From contig NZ_LMNA01000009.1 of the NCBI RefSeq assembly GCF_001422445.1, forward strand, positions 62,001-126,000: 64,000 bases of DNA, given 5' to 3'. Shown piece by piece: positions 47,218 to 55,504 of this stretch (position 1 is its first letter; every line of letters starts with the position of its first letter). The notes under the pieces are model-generated. The model worked only from the letters and a program-made list of their open reading frames with translations, was not told the DNA's origin and did not search any database. The translations under genes were made by a program, and so were the position numbers. The DNA comes from Pseudorhodoferax sp. Leaf274. GTDB taxonomy: Bacteria; Pseudomonadota; Gammaproteobacteria; Burkholderiales; Burkholderiaceae_C.

Positions 47218-48102
47218 TCAGGCGCCCTGCACCACCGCGTCGCGGAAGTCCGCGCAGACCGGCGACAGGTAACCCGCCGCGCGCCAGAACACCCCCAGCT
47301 CGCGCCGCCACAGCAGCGCATCGCCAGGCAGCGCCACCAGCCCATGGCCCTCGGGCTGGCCCAGCAGCTGCGCGGGCATCACGCCCAGCAGGTCGGACTG
47401 GCGCAGCAGCTCGGCGAAGGCCGAGGGCGAGGCCGTGCTCTCCACGGCCACGCGCGGCGGCGGCAGGCCGGCCTCGGTGAAGCGCTCGTCCAGCCAGTGG
47501 CGCAGGTAGAGCGAGCTGGCCGGCAGCGCCCAGCGCTCGGCCGTCAGGTCGGCCAGCTGGCGCAGTTGCGCGCGGCGCGGGTGCTTGGCGCGCAAGGCCA
47601 CGCGCAGGTCCAGCGGTCCGAGCGGATGCCAGGCCAGGTCGCGCGGCACGCGGTCGGGCCGCGCGGCCAGCACGAGGTCGACCTCGGCGCGCTGCAGCAG
47701 CGCCAACAGGCGCGCGCTCAGCTGCGTCTCGATGCTGAACTGCGCCAGCGGCCGCTGCGCGACGAAGCGCGCCAGCAGCGGCGACAGCAGCGTGGACATC
47801 AGGTGCGGCAGCACGCCCACGCGCACGGCACCGGCGCGGGCCTGGCGCTGCTCGGCCAGGTCGCCGTGCAGGTCGCCCACGGCCAGCAGCACGCGCTGCG
47901 CGTGCGCCTGCAGCGACACGCCCGCGGGCGTCAGGGCCACGCCGTGGCCGCTGCGCTCGACCAGCCGCAGGCCGGACCCGGCCTCCAGCCGCGCCAGCGT
48001 CTTGGACAGGGCCGACTGCGTGACGCCGGACGCGTCCGCCGCACGGTGCAGGTTGCCGTGCTCGGCCAGCTTCAGGAACGCCTGCAGGTCTTCCAGCCGC
48101 AT
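47218..48102 (-). CDS. LysR-family regulator, second
   Basis: Regulator of 294 residues. HTH at residues 1-60 (L-H-R-A-A-D-A-S-G-V-T-Q-S-A-L-S-K-T-L-A-R-L) and a substrate-binding fold after it (V-R-V-G-V-L-P-H-L-M-S-T-L-L). ATG 48102 lies behind GAGGAGAC; the open frame up to 48129 adds nine unlikely residues. It is divergent from the Bug-reductase-CaiB operon with a 151-base gap holding an inverted repeat, so it probably controls that operon. Confidence 0.9.
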   Translation of the reverse strand: MRLEDLQAFLKLAEHGNLHRAADASGVTQSALSKTLARLEAGSGLRLVERSGHGVALTPAGVSLQAHAQRVLLAVGDLHGDLAEQRQARAGAVRVGVLPHLMSTLLSPLLARFVAQRPLAQFSIETQLSARLLALLQRAEVDLVLAARPDRVPRDLAWHPLGPLDLRVALRAKHPRRAQLRQLADLTAERWALPASSLYLRHWLDERFTEAGLPPPRVAVESTASPSAFAELLRQSDLLGVMPAQLLGQPEGHGLVALPGDALLWRRELGVFWRAAGYLSPVCADFRDAVVQGA

Positions 48103-48129
48103 GTCTCCTCCGCGCGCGGGTGCTGCCAT

Positions 48130-48169
48130 GGATTCCCGGCAGGCATCGGAATCGGCCCGCGGGGAATCC
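48130..48169. promoter_or_regulatory. Inverted repeat in the LysR/Bug promoter
   Basis: GGATTCCC (48130-48137) and GGGAATCC (48162-48169) are perfect eight-base inverted copies 24 bases apart, between the divergent starts. A TAAACT (48191-48196) follows as possible -10. Candidate LysR site. Confidence 0.4.
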
Positions 48170-48253
48170 CGCCAGACCGGCGCGCGATCCTAAACTGGCC
48201 CGCAAGCAGGCGGCACGGGCACCGGCCGCCACGCAGACACCAAGGAGACAACC

Positions 48254-49249
48254 ATGCCCATCGTTCACCGGCGCCGCTTTGGCGCTGCCCTGCTGGCGCT
48301 GCCCATGCTGGGCACTCTGGCCGCCCTGCCCGCCCAGGCCACCGACAACGCGCCCTACCCGAGCAAGCCGCTGACCATCGTCGTGCCCTCGGTGGCCGGC
48401 AACGTCAACGACGCCGTGGCCCGCCTGCTGGGCCAGGAACTGACCAAGGCCTGGGGCCAGCCCGTCATCGTCGACAACAAGCCCGGCGCGGGCACCACCA
48501 CGGGCACCAAGTTCGTGGCCCAGGCGCCCAAGGACGGCTACACCGCCCTCTTGACCTTCACGGCCCACGTGCAGAACCCGCCGCTGTTCCCCAACATCGG
48601 CTACGACCCGGTGAAGGACTTCACGGCCGTCAGCGAAGTGGCGGCCTCGTCCACCATCCTCGCGGTGTCGCCCGACTTCCCGGCGCGCACGCTGCCCGAA
48701 CTCGTCAAGCTCGTGAAGGCCAACCCGGGCAAGTATCCGTACGGCTCCTACGGCATGGGCACGACCGGCCACATCCTGGGCGAGCTGTTCAAGCGCGAGG
48801 CGGGACTGGAGATGGAGCACGTGCCCTACAAGGGCGGCGCGCCGCTGGCCACCGACCTGGCCGCTGGCCACGTGAAGATCGGCCTGATCGCCGTGGGCAC
48901 GGCCAAGCCGCTGCTGCAGAGCGGCAAGCTGATCCCGGTGGCCATGGCCGGTGCGCAGCGCTCGGCCCTGCTGCCCGAGGTGCCCACTTTTCTCGAGAGC
49001 GGCTACAAGGGCTTCGAGCCCGACGCCTGGATGGGCCTGTTGATGCCGGCCGGCGTGCCGCCGGAACGCGCCGCGGCGCTGTCCAAGGAGGTGGCGCGCA
49101 TCGTGCGGCTGCCCGAGATCGACAAGCGCATGCGCGAGCTGAACCTGGTGCCCATCGGCAACACGCCGCAGGAGTTCGACGCCGTGCTGCGCGGCGACCT
49201 CGACAAATGGTCGCGCTTCGTGCGCGAGCTCAACATCAAGATCGAATGA
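48254..49249 (+). CDS. Bug/TctC-family periplasmic substrate-binding protein (4 of 4)
   Basis: Receptor of 331 residues. Signal peptide with R-R-R-F-G-A-A-L-L-A-L-P-M-L-G-T-L, cleaved near P-A-Q-A. Mature loops are V-V-P-S-V-A-G-N-V-N-D-A, V-D-N-K-P-G-A-G-T and H-V-P-Y-K-G-G-A-P-L. The usual P-G-G in the first loop is changed to V-A-G-N, so the ligand may differ from the other three. ATG 48254 follows AAGGAGACAACC. First gene of the operon, overlapping the next by four bases (ATGA). Confidence 0.9.
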   Translation: MPIVHRRRFGAALLALPMLGTLAALPAQATDNAPYPSKPLTIVVPSVAGNVNDAVARLLGQELTKAWGQPVIVDNKPGAGTTTGTKFVAQAPKDGYTALLTFTAHVQNPPLFPNIGYDPVKDFTAVSEVAASSTILAVSPDFPARTLPELVKLVKANPGKYPYGSYGMGTTGHILGELFKREAGLEMEHVPYKGGAPLATDLAAGHVKIGLIAVGTAKPLLQSGKLIPVAMAGAQRSALLPEVPTFLESGYKGFEPDAWMGLLMPAGVPPERAAALSKEVARIVRLPEIDKRMRELNLVPIGNTPQEFDAVLRGDLDKWSRFVRELNIKIE

Positions 49250-50259
49250 CCTCTTCGACCTACACCGGACTGCTCTGCACCCGCTTCGGCCACTGGAGCG
49301 AACTCGCACTCACGCAACTGCCGCGCCAGCCGCTCGCCCCAGGCCAGGTGCGCCTGCGCGTGCGCCATGCCGGCGTGGGCTTCGCCGTGAGCCTGTTCGT
49401 GGCCGGCAAGTACCAGCGCAAGCCGCCGCTTCCCTTCACGCCCGGCACCGAGGCCGCGGGCGAGGTGCTGGAGGTGGCGCCCGACGTGACGCAGCTGCAG
49501 CCCGGCCAGCGCGTGATGGCCGCATTGGACTGGGGCGCCTTCGCCGAAGAGGTGGTGATCGCCGCCGACACCGTCTACCCGCTGCCCGACGCCGTGCCGC
49601 TGGACAAGGCCGCCGCGCTGCCCATCACCTACGGCACGACCTGGGCCGCGCTGCATTGGCGCGCAGCGCTCCAGCCCGGCGAAACGCTGCTCGTGCACGG
49701 CGCGGCCGGCGCACTGGGCATGGCGGCCATCCAGATCGGCCGCCTGATGGGCGCGCAGGTCATCGCCACCGCCAGCACGCCCGCCAAGCGCGCGGCCGCG
49801 CTGGCGCTGGGCGCGCACCACGCGCTGGCGGGCGATGCCGAGACCCTGGCGGCTGCCGTCAAGGCGGTCTGCCCGCGCGGCGCCGACGTGGTGTTCGACC
49901 CCGTGGGCGGCGCGCTCTTCGACGCCTCGCTGCGCTGCACCGCGCCCGAGGCGCGCATCCTGAGCATCGGCTACGCGAGTGGCACCATCCCGAGCGCGCC
50001 GGCCAACCTGCTCTTGGTCAAGAACCTCAGCGTGATCGGCTTCAACTACGGCTACTACATCGGCTGGGGCCTGACCGACGAGCGGCGCCGCTACGCGTCC
50101 AAGGTGCAGGCGCTGGTCGCCGAACTGCTCGCCAACGTGGCCGAAGGCCGGATGGCCTTGCCGCAGACCCAGCATTTCCCGCTGGCCGACTGGCATGCGG
50201 CGCTGGACACCACGCTGTCGCGCCGCGCCATCGGCAAAGTCATCATCGACATGCCATGA
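49246..50259 (+). CDS. Zinc-free medium-chain reductase (NADPH:quinone oxidoreductase family)
   Basis: Medium-chain dehydrogenase/reductase of 337 residues without the zinc-binding cysteines of alcohol dehydrogenases. Substrate domain V-R-L-R-V-R-H-A-G-V-G-F, P-G-T-E-A-A-G-E-V, then nucleotide fold L-L-V-H-G-A-A-G-A-L-G-M-A-A-I-Q-I-G. It reduces quinones or enoyl-type double bonds with NADPH. The start overlaps the receptor stop and its stop overlaps the CaiB start, so all three are coupled. Confidence 0.9.
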   Translation: MTSSTYTGLLCTRFGHWSELALTQLPRQPLAPGQVRLRVRHAGVGFAVSLFVAGKYQRKPPLPFTPGTEAAGEVLEVAPDVTQLQPGQRVMAALDWGAFAEEVVIAADTVYPLPDAVPLDKAAALPITYGTTWAALHWRAALQPGETLLVHGAAGALGMAAIQIGRLMGAQVIATASTPAKRAAALALGAHHALAGDAETLAAAVKAVCPRGADVVFDPVGGALFDASLRCTAPEARILSIGYASGTIPSAPANLLLVKNLSVIGFNYGYYIGWGLTDERRRYASKVQALVAELLANVAEGRMALPQTQHFPLADWHAALDTTLSRRAIGKVIIDMP

Positions 50260-51383
50260 CGCCAGAAGACCTCCCGCTGCACGGCCTGACCGTGCTCGAC
50301 CTCTCCCAGGGCATCGCCGGCCCGCACTGCGGCCTGCTGCTGCGCCAGCAGGGCGCGCGCGTGATCAAGGTCGAGCCGCCGCACGGCGACTGGAGCCGCC
50401 AGATGGGCCGCGCGCGCGCCGGCCACACCGCGATCTCGATCGCCTACAACCTGGGCAAGGAAAGCGTGGTGCTGGACACGCGCACCGAAGCCGGCCGCGC
50501 TGCCCTGCGCCAGCTCGCCGCACAGGCCGATGTGGTCGTGCAGAACTACCGCCCCGGCGTGGTCGAGCGCATGGGCGTGGGCTATGCCGAACTCGCGGCG
50601 CAGCGGCCGGACCTGGTCTACGTGTCGATCTCGGGCCACGGCGCGACCGGCCCCGACGCCCAGCTGCCCGCGCTGGACACCACCATGCAGGCCGCCACCG
50701 GCCTCATGCACCTGAACCGCGACGCCACGGGCGCGCCGCGCCGCATCGGCCTGTTCCTGGTCGACATCGCCACTGGCCTGCAGGCCGCGCAGAACGCCAT
50801 GGCCGCGCTGGTGCGTGCCGCGCGCACGGGCCAGGGCCGGCATGTGCAGGTCTCGATGCTGGAGACCGCCGCCGCGCTGCAAAGCTACCTGGTGCTGGAC
50901 GCCGCGATGTTTCCAGAAGCCGAGGCCGTGGCCTTCAACGTGCCGACCGGCCTGTTCCGCGCCAGCGACGGCCACCTGTACGTGAGCATGCTGGACGACG
51001 CCATGTTCCGCCGCCTGGCCGAGGCGCTGGACCGCGCCGACTGGCTGGCCGATCCCGACCTGGCCACGAGCGCAGGCCGCATCCCGCGCGCGTTGGAACT
51101 CAACGGCGCGCTGGCCACCCAGCTCGCCACGCAGACCGTGGCCGACTGGGAGGCCCTGCTGCGCCGCCACGACGTGCTGCACGCGCGCGCCGCGCGGCCG
51201 CAGGACCTGCCGCAGAGCGCGCAGGCAAGGCATGCAGGCGTGTTCGCGGCGCTGGAGGTGCCGGGCCTGGGCACGCTGGACTGGCCCAACATGCCGGGCC
51301 AGGCGGGCCGCGCTGCGCCAGGAGAAGCGCCGCTGCTGGGCCAGCACACGCAGGCCGTGCTGGCGGAGTTCGGCGCAGCCTAG
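50256..51383 (+). CDS. CaiB/BaiF family CoA-transferase, second
   Basis: Class III transferase of 375 residues. L-T-V-L-D-L-S-Q-G-I-A-G-P-H-C-G-L, A-R-V-I-K-V-E-P-P-H-G-D-W and Y-N-L-G-K-E-S-V-V-L-D open it; L-D-T-T-M-Q-A-A-T-G-L carries the region of the catalytic Asp near residue 147. It differs clearly from the 37791 copy. Likely gives CoA to the acid bound by the Bug receptor, with the quinone reductase as a later step. The stop overlaps the convergent alcohol dehydrogenase stop. Confidence 0.88.
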   Translation: MTPEDLPLHGLTVLDLSQGIAGPHCGLLLRQQGARVIKVEPPHGDWSRQMGRARAGHTAISIAYNLGKESVVLDTRTEAGRAALRQLAAQADVVVQNYRPGVVERMGVGYAELAAQRPDLVYVSISGHGATGPDAQLPALDTTMQAATGLMHLNRDATGAPRRIGLFLVDIATGLQAAQNAMAALVRAARTGQGRHVQVSMLETAAALQSYLVLDAAMFPEAEAVAFNVPTGLFRASDGHLYVSMLDDAMFRRLAEALDRADWLADPDLATSAGRIPRALELNGALATQLATQTVADWEALLRRHDVLHARAARPQDLPQSAQARHAGVFAALEVPGLGTLDWPNMPGQAGRAAPGEAPLLGQHTQAVLAEFGAA

Positions 51384-52429
51384 GGGTGCAGGATGGTCCG
51401 GCCGCGGATGCGGCCGGCGCGCAGGTCGTCCAGCGCCTGCGAGGCCTGGGCCAGCGGCTGGGCCGTGACCGGCATGGCCGGCAGGCGCCCGGCACGCGCG
51501 ATGGCCAGCAGCTCCTGCATCTCGGCCAGGCTGCCCACGTAGGAGCCGACCACGCTGACGGCCTTCATCGAGACCATGGCCGGCACGATGGTCGTGGCGC
51601 CGCCGAACAGGCCCACGCAGACCAGCTTGCCGCCCTTGCGCAGCGCGCCGAAGCCGAAGTTGAACGAGGCCGGCGCACCCACGAAATCCACCGCGGCGGC
51701 GACGCCACCGCCCGTGGCCTTGACCAGCGCCTTCAGCGCGCCGTCTTCGCTCGGGTCGATCAGCTCGCCGGCGCCCGCTTCGCGCGCCACGTCCCACTTG
51801 CTGCGGTCGAGCTCGACCACGATGGGCGAACGCTGGAACAGCTCTCGCGCGAGCCGGATGCCGGACAAGCCGACGCCGCCCGCGCCGATGACCATCACGG
51901 CATCGTTGGGGCCCAATGCATCGATCTTCTTCAGGGCGCCGAAGGCCGTGAGGCCGGAGCAGGCCAGCGTGGCGGCCTGGTCCTCGGGCAGCGGGTCGTA
52001 GTCGAGCAGCACGCGCGGGTGCGGCACCAAGACATGGTCGGCAAAGCCGCCGTCGCGGTGCACGCCCAGGGCCTGCGGCGCATTGCACAGCTGCTCGTCG
52101 CCCGTGGTGCACAGCGTGCAACGGCCGCAGCCGATCCAGGGGTAGACCACGCGGCGGTCGCCCACGGCCACGCCGCGCGCCTCGGGACCCACGGCCACCA
52201 CGGTGCCGGCGATCTCGTGGCCCAGCGTGCGCGGCGGCTGCATGGCGCGCGCCATGTCCATGCGGTTGCCGCCGCCGAGGTCGAAGTAGCCGTCCTGCAG
52301 GTGCACGTCGCTGTGGCACACGCCGCAGCTGCCGACCTGGAGCAGCACCTCGCTGCCCTGGGGCTGCGGCGTCTCGCGGATGACCTGGGCCAGCGGCTTG
52401 CCGAAGGTGTCGATCTGGTAGCTCAGCAT
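51380..52429 (-). CDS. Zinc-dependent alcohol dehydrogenase
   Basis: Medium-chain enzyme of 349 residues. Catalytic zinc ligands C and H in G-V-C-H-S-D-V-H and G-H-E-I-A-G; structural zinc cysteines in C-G-R-C-T-L-C-T-T-G-D-E-Q-L-C; nucleotide fold M-V-I-G-A-G-G-V-G-L-S-G-I. The start is ATG 52429 (M-L-S-Y-Q-I-D); the upstream open frame is unrelated. It lies 16 bases after the aldehyde dehydrogenase, so together they probably oxidise a primary alcohol to the acid. Confidence 0.92.
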   Translation of the reverse strand: MLSYQIDTFGKPLAQVIRETPQPQGSEVLLQVGSCGVCHSDVHLQDGYFDLGGGNRMDMARAMQPPRTLGHEIAGTVVAVGPEARGVAVGDRRVVYPWIGCGRCTLCTTGDEQLCNAPQALGVHRDGGFADHVLVPHPRVLLDYDPLPEDQAATLACSGLTAFGALKKIDALGPNDAVMVIGAGGVGLSGIRLARELFQRSPIVVELDRSKWDVAREAGAGELIDPSEDGALKALVKATGGGVAAAVDFVGAPASFNFGFGALRKGGKLVCVGLFGGATTIVPAMVSMKAVSVVGSYVGSLAEMQELLAIARAGRLPAMPVTAQPLAQASQALDDLRAGRIRGRTILHP

Positions 52430-52445
52430 CGCGTTCTCCCCGGCC

Positions 52446-53882
52446 TCAGGCCGCCGCCTTCGGTGCGAAACCCAGCATGGCCTTGACCTCCAGGAACTCG
52501 CCGAAGGCATGGTCGCCCCACTCGCGCCCATTGCCGGACTGCTTGAAGCCGCCGAACGGCGCCGTCAGGTCGATCGCGGCGCTGTTGATGTTGACCTGGC
52601 CCGCACGCAGGCGCGAGGCCACATCGCGCGTGGCCTCGGGGTCGGTGCCCGACACGTAGGCCGCCAGGCCGTAGGGCGTGTCGTTGCCGATCTGCACGGC
52701 CTCGTCCACCGTGTCGTAGCCCAGGATGGTCAGCACGGGGCCGAAGATCTCCTCGCGCGCCACCGTCATCCGGTTGTGCACGCCGCCCAGCACCGTGGGC
52801 TTGACGTAGTAGCCGACCTCCAGGCCCGCGGGCTTGCCCGGGCCGCCGGCAACCACGGTCGCGCCTTCGGCGATGCCCTTGTGGATCAGCGTCTGGATCT
52901 TGTCCCACTGCGTGGCGGAGATCACCGGGCCCAGCTGCGCGCCGCTGTCGGGCGCGCCCACCGTGGTGGCCTCGGCCACCTGCTTGGCGATGGCCAGCGC
53001 CTCGTCCATGCGCGCGTTGGGCACCAGCATGCGCGTGGGTGCGTTGCAGGACTGGCCCGAGTTGTTCATGACGCCGCGCACGCCGGCCTTGATGGCCTGC
53101 TTGAAGTCGGCATCGGGCAGGATCACGTTGGGCGACTTGCCGCCCAGCTCCTGGTGCACGCGCTTGACGGTGGGTGCCGCGTTGCGGGCCACCTCGACGC
53201 CGGCCCGCGTGGAGCCCGTGAACGAGACCATGTCGACCTCGGGGTGCGCGGAGAGCGCCGCGCCCACCGTGGGGCCGTCGCCGTTGACGAGGTTGTAGAC
53301 GCCGGCCGGCACGCCGGCCGCGTCCAGGATCTCGGTCCAGATATAGCCCGAGAACGGCGCGATCTCCGACGGCTTGAGCACCATGGTGCAACCCACGGCC
53401 AGCGCGGGCGCCACCTTGCAGGCGATCTGGTTGACGGGCCAGTTCCAGGGCGTGATGAAGCCGCACACGCCGATCGGCTCCTTCACCACCAGCGTGCTGC
53501 CGCGCTGCTCCTGGAACGCGTAGCCCTTGAGCACCTCCAGCGCGGTCTTCAGGTGCGCCAGGCCCATGGCGGCCTGGGCGTCGCGCGCCAGCGCCACGGG
53601 CGCGCCCATCTCCTCGGTGATGGCGGCCGCGACGTCGGCATAGCGCTTCTTGTATTCGGCGACCACGCGCTCCAGCAGCGCGACGCGCTCATCGACACTG
53701 GTGCGCGAGTAGCTGGCAAACGCCTTGCGCGCGGCCTGCACGGCCCGGTCGACGTCGGCGGCGCTGCCCATCGAGATGCGCCCGGCCGGCCGCTCGGTGG
53801 CCGGGTCGATCACGTCGATGCTCTTGGGCGTGGCGGGGTCGACCCACTGGCCCCCAATGTAGAACTTCAGATAGTCGCGCAT
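52446..53882 (-). CDS. NAD(P)-dependent aldehyde dehydrogenase
   Basis: 478 residues. The Rossmann/active site has F-I-T-P-W-N-W-P-V-N, L-K-P-S-E, F-T-G-S-T-R-A-G, the base Glu in Q-E-L-G-G-K-S-P-N, and the nucleophile Cys in N-N-S-G-Q-S-C-N-A-P near residue 285. Starts at ATG 53882 (M-R-D-Y-L-K-F-Y-I-G-G-Q-W-V-D) with GGAGACATG context; an upstream extension to 53942 lacks support. Substrate unknown. Confidence 0.92.
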   Translation of the reverse strand: MRDYLKFYIGGQWVDPATPKSIDVIDPATERPAGRISMGSAADVDRAVQAARKAFASYSRTSVDERVALLERVVAEYKKRYADVAAAITEEMGAPVALARDAQAAMGLAHLKTALEVLKGYAFQEQRGSTLVVKEPIGVCGFITPWNWPVNQIACKVAPALAVGCTMVLKPSEIAPFSGYIWTEILDAAGVPAGVYNLVNGDGPTVGAALSAHPEVDMVSFTGSTRAGVEVARNAAPTVKRVHQELGGKSPNVILPDADFKQAIKAGVRGVMNNSGQSCNAPTRMLVPNARMDEALAIAKQVAEATTVGAPDSGAQLGPVISATQWDKIQTLIHKGIAEGATVVAGGPGKPAGLEVGYYVKPTVLGGVHNRMTVAREEIFGPVLTILGYDTVDEAVQIGNDTPYGLAAYVSGTDPEATRDVASRLRAGQVNINSAAIDLTAPFGGFKQSGNGREWGDHAFGEFLEVKAMLGFAPKAAA

Positions 53883-54050
53883 GTCTCCTGCTCCTGGTGT
53901 GGACGTCGGCGTTGAGAATCCCTTGCGTTCAAGAGCGTACAACGGCCGTCCGCCATCCAGGCGGGTGCGCAGTCCCGGTGGCGACTGCCCCGGGGCCGCG
54001 GTGCTCCCAGAGGCAGGGCGCCTGGTGGCGGCCGGGCCGGCCGCCTGCGT

Positions 54051-55142
54051 TCAGCTGCTGAAGAGGAAGTTCATCACGTCGCCATCCTTGACGACGTATT
54101 CCTTGCCTTCGGCCCGCATCTTGCCCGCGTCTTTGGCGCCTTGCTCGCCCTTGAAGGCGATGTAGTCGTCGAAGGCGATGGTCTGGGCGCGGATGTAGCC
54201 CTTCTCGAAGTCGCCGTGGATCACGCCGGCGGCCTGCGGGCCGGTGTCGCCGATGTGGATGGTCCAGGCGCGCACTTCCTTCACGCCGGCGGTGAAGTAG
54301 GTCTGCAGCCCCAGCAGCTTGTAGGCGGCGCGGATCAACCGGTTCAGGCCCGGCTCGTCCTGGCCGATCTCGGCCAGGAACATTTTCTTGTCCTCGTCGT
54401 CCATCTCGGACAGCTCGGCCTCGATCTTGGCGCAGATGGCAACCACGGGCGCGCCCTGCTTGGTGGCGTACTCGGTCAAGCGGTCGAGGAAGGGATTGTT
54501 CTCGAAGCCGTCCTCGGCCACGTTGGCCACGAACATCGCGGGCTTGGCCGTGATCAGGCTGAAGGTCTTGACCAGCGGGCGCTCTTCCTTGGTGAACTCG
54601 AGCGCGCGCACGGGCGTGTTCTCGTTCAGCGCGGCCTGGCAGCGCTCCAGCAGCGCCACCAGTTTCTGCGCGTCCTTGTCGCCCGAGCGGGCCACCTTGG
54701 TGTGGCGGTGCAGCGCCTTCTCGACCGTGGCCAGGTCCGCCAGGCACAGCTCGGTCTGGATCACCTCGATGTCGGAGATCGGGTCGACCTTGCCGGCCAC
54801 GTGGATCACGTTCGGGTCTTCGAAGCAGCGCACCACGTTGACGGTGGCGTCGGTCTCGCGGATGTGGGCCAGGAACTTGTTGCCCAGGCCCTCGCCGGTG
54901 CTGGCGCCGGCCACCAGGCCTGCGATGTCCACGAACTCGACGATGGCCGGCACGATGCGCTCGGGGCCGACGATGGCCGACAGCTGCGCCAGACGCGGAT
55001 CGGGCACCTCGACCACGCCGGTGTTGGGCTCGATCGTGCAGAACGGGTAGTTCTCAGCCGCGATGCCGGCCTTGGTCAGCGCGTTGAAGAGGGTGGACTT
55101 GCCCACGTTGGGCAGGCCCACGATGCCGCATTGGAGGCTCAT
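54051..55142 (-). CDS. ychF: YchF/OLA1-family redox-regulated ATPase
   Basis: Universally conserved P-loop protein of 363 residues that binds the ribosome and hydrolyses ATP. G1 G-L-P-N-V-G-K-S-T near residue 8, the switch [12 protein letters not shown] near residue 71, the ATP-specificity N-V-A-E-D near residue 205 in place of N-K-x-D, and a C-terminal TGS domain ([13 protein letters not shown]) are visible. Transcribed alone. Confidence 0.97.
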   Translation of the reverse strand: MSLQCGIVGLPNVGKSTLFNALTKAGIAAENYPFCTIEPNTGVVEVPDPRLAQLSAIVGPERIVPAIVEFVDIAGLVAGASTGEGLGNKFLAHIRETDATVNVVRCFEDPNVIHVAGKVDPISDIEVIQTELCLADLATVEKALHRHTKVARSGDKDAQKLVALLERCQAALNENTPVRALEFTKEERPLVKTFSLITAKPAMFVANVAEDGFENNPFLDRLTEYATKQGAPVVAICAKIEAELSEMDDEDKKMFLAEIGQDEPGLNRLIRAAYKLLGLQTYFTAGVKEVRAWTIHIGDTGPQAAGVIHGDFEKGYIRAQTIAFDDYIAFKGEQGAKDAGKMRAEGKEYVVKDGDVMNFLFSS

Positions 55143-55209
55143 GGCAGGGCTTTCAGCTGGATTCGGGAGAACCCGCGATTTTAGGCGGTCGCTGAACAGG
55201 CCCTGGCCG

Positions 55210-55431
55210 TCAACAGCAACGGCCCTTGCCCGCGCCGTAGCGCGCCTCCAGGCGCTCCTTGAAGAACTCCTCGTAGCTCATGGGCGCGCGGTCCGGGTGG
55301 GTCGCGGCCATGTGCGTGAGGTAGGTGTCGTAGTCCGGCAGCCCGACCATGAGCCGCAGCGACTGGCCGACCGCGCGCGCCGAGCGCGCGAGGTAGCGCC
55401 CGGCCTGCGGCAGCGTCTCCTGCAAGTTCAT
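55210..55431 (-). CDS. YbdD/YjiX family small protein
   Basis: 73-residue partner of CstA-type transporters. Core pattern: [16 protein letters not shown] and [16 protein letters not shown] near the end, then R-C-C. In E. coli YbdD/YjiX are encoded next to CstA/BtsT and support pyruvate uptake. It begins right after a 73-base repeat that separates it from cstA; the repeat's AGGGGG supplies its ribosome-binding site. Confidence 0.9.
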   Translation of the reverse strand: MNLQETLPQAGRYLARSARAVGQSLRLMVGLPDYDTYLTHMAATHPDRAPMSYEEFFKERLEARYGAGKGRCC

Positions 55432-55504
55432 TGGTGCCCCCTTCGGCCTGCGGCCTGTCCCCCCGTGGGGGAGCGAGCTTGCTTGGGGCGGCCCGGCGCG
55501 GCGC
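55432..55504 (-). repeat. Intercistronic GC-rich repeat, copy B (cstA-ybdD)
   Basis: A 73-base gap bounded by the cstA stop and the ybdD start. In gene direction it begins at the stop codon with GCGCCGCGCCGGGCCGCCCC, has a small CTCCCCCACGGGGGG hairpin and ends GGCCGAAGGGGGCACCA before the ATG. Copy C (58295-58367) has the same length, aligns without gaps, and agrees at roughly three quarters of positions. Copy A (20811-20894) shares the hairpin and the GGGCGGCC end. Confidence 0.65.
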
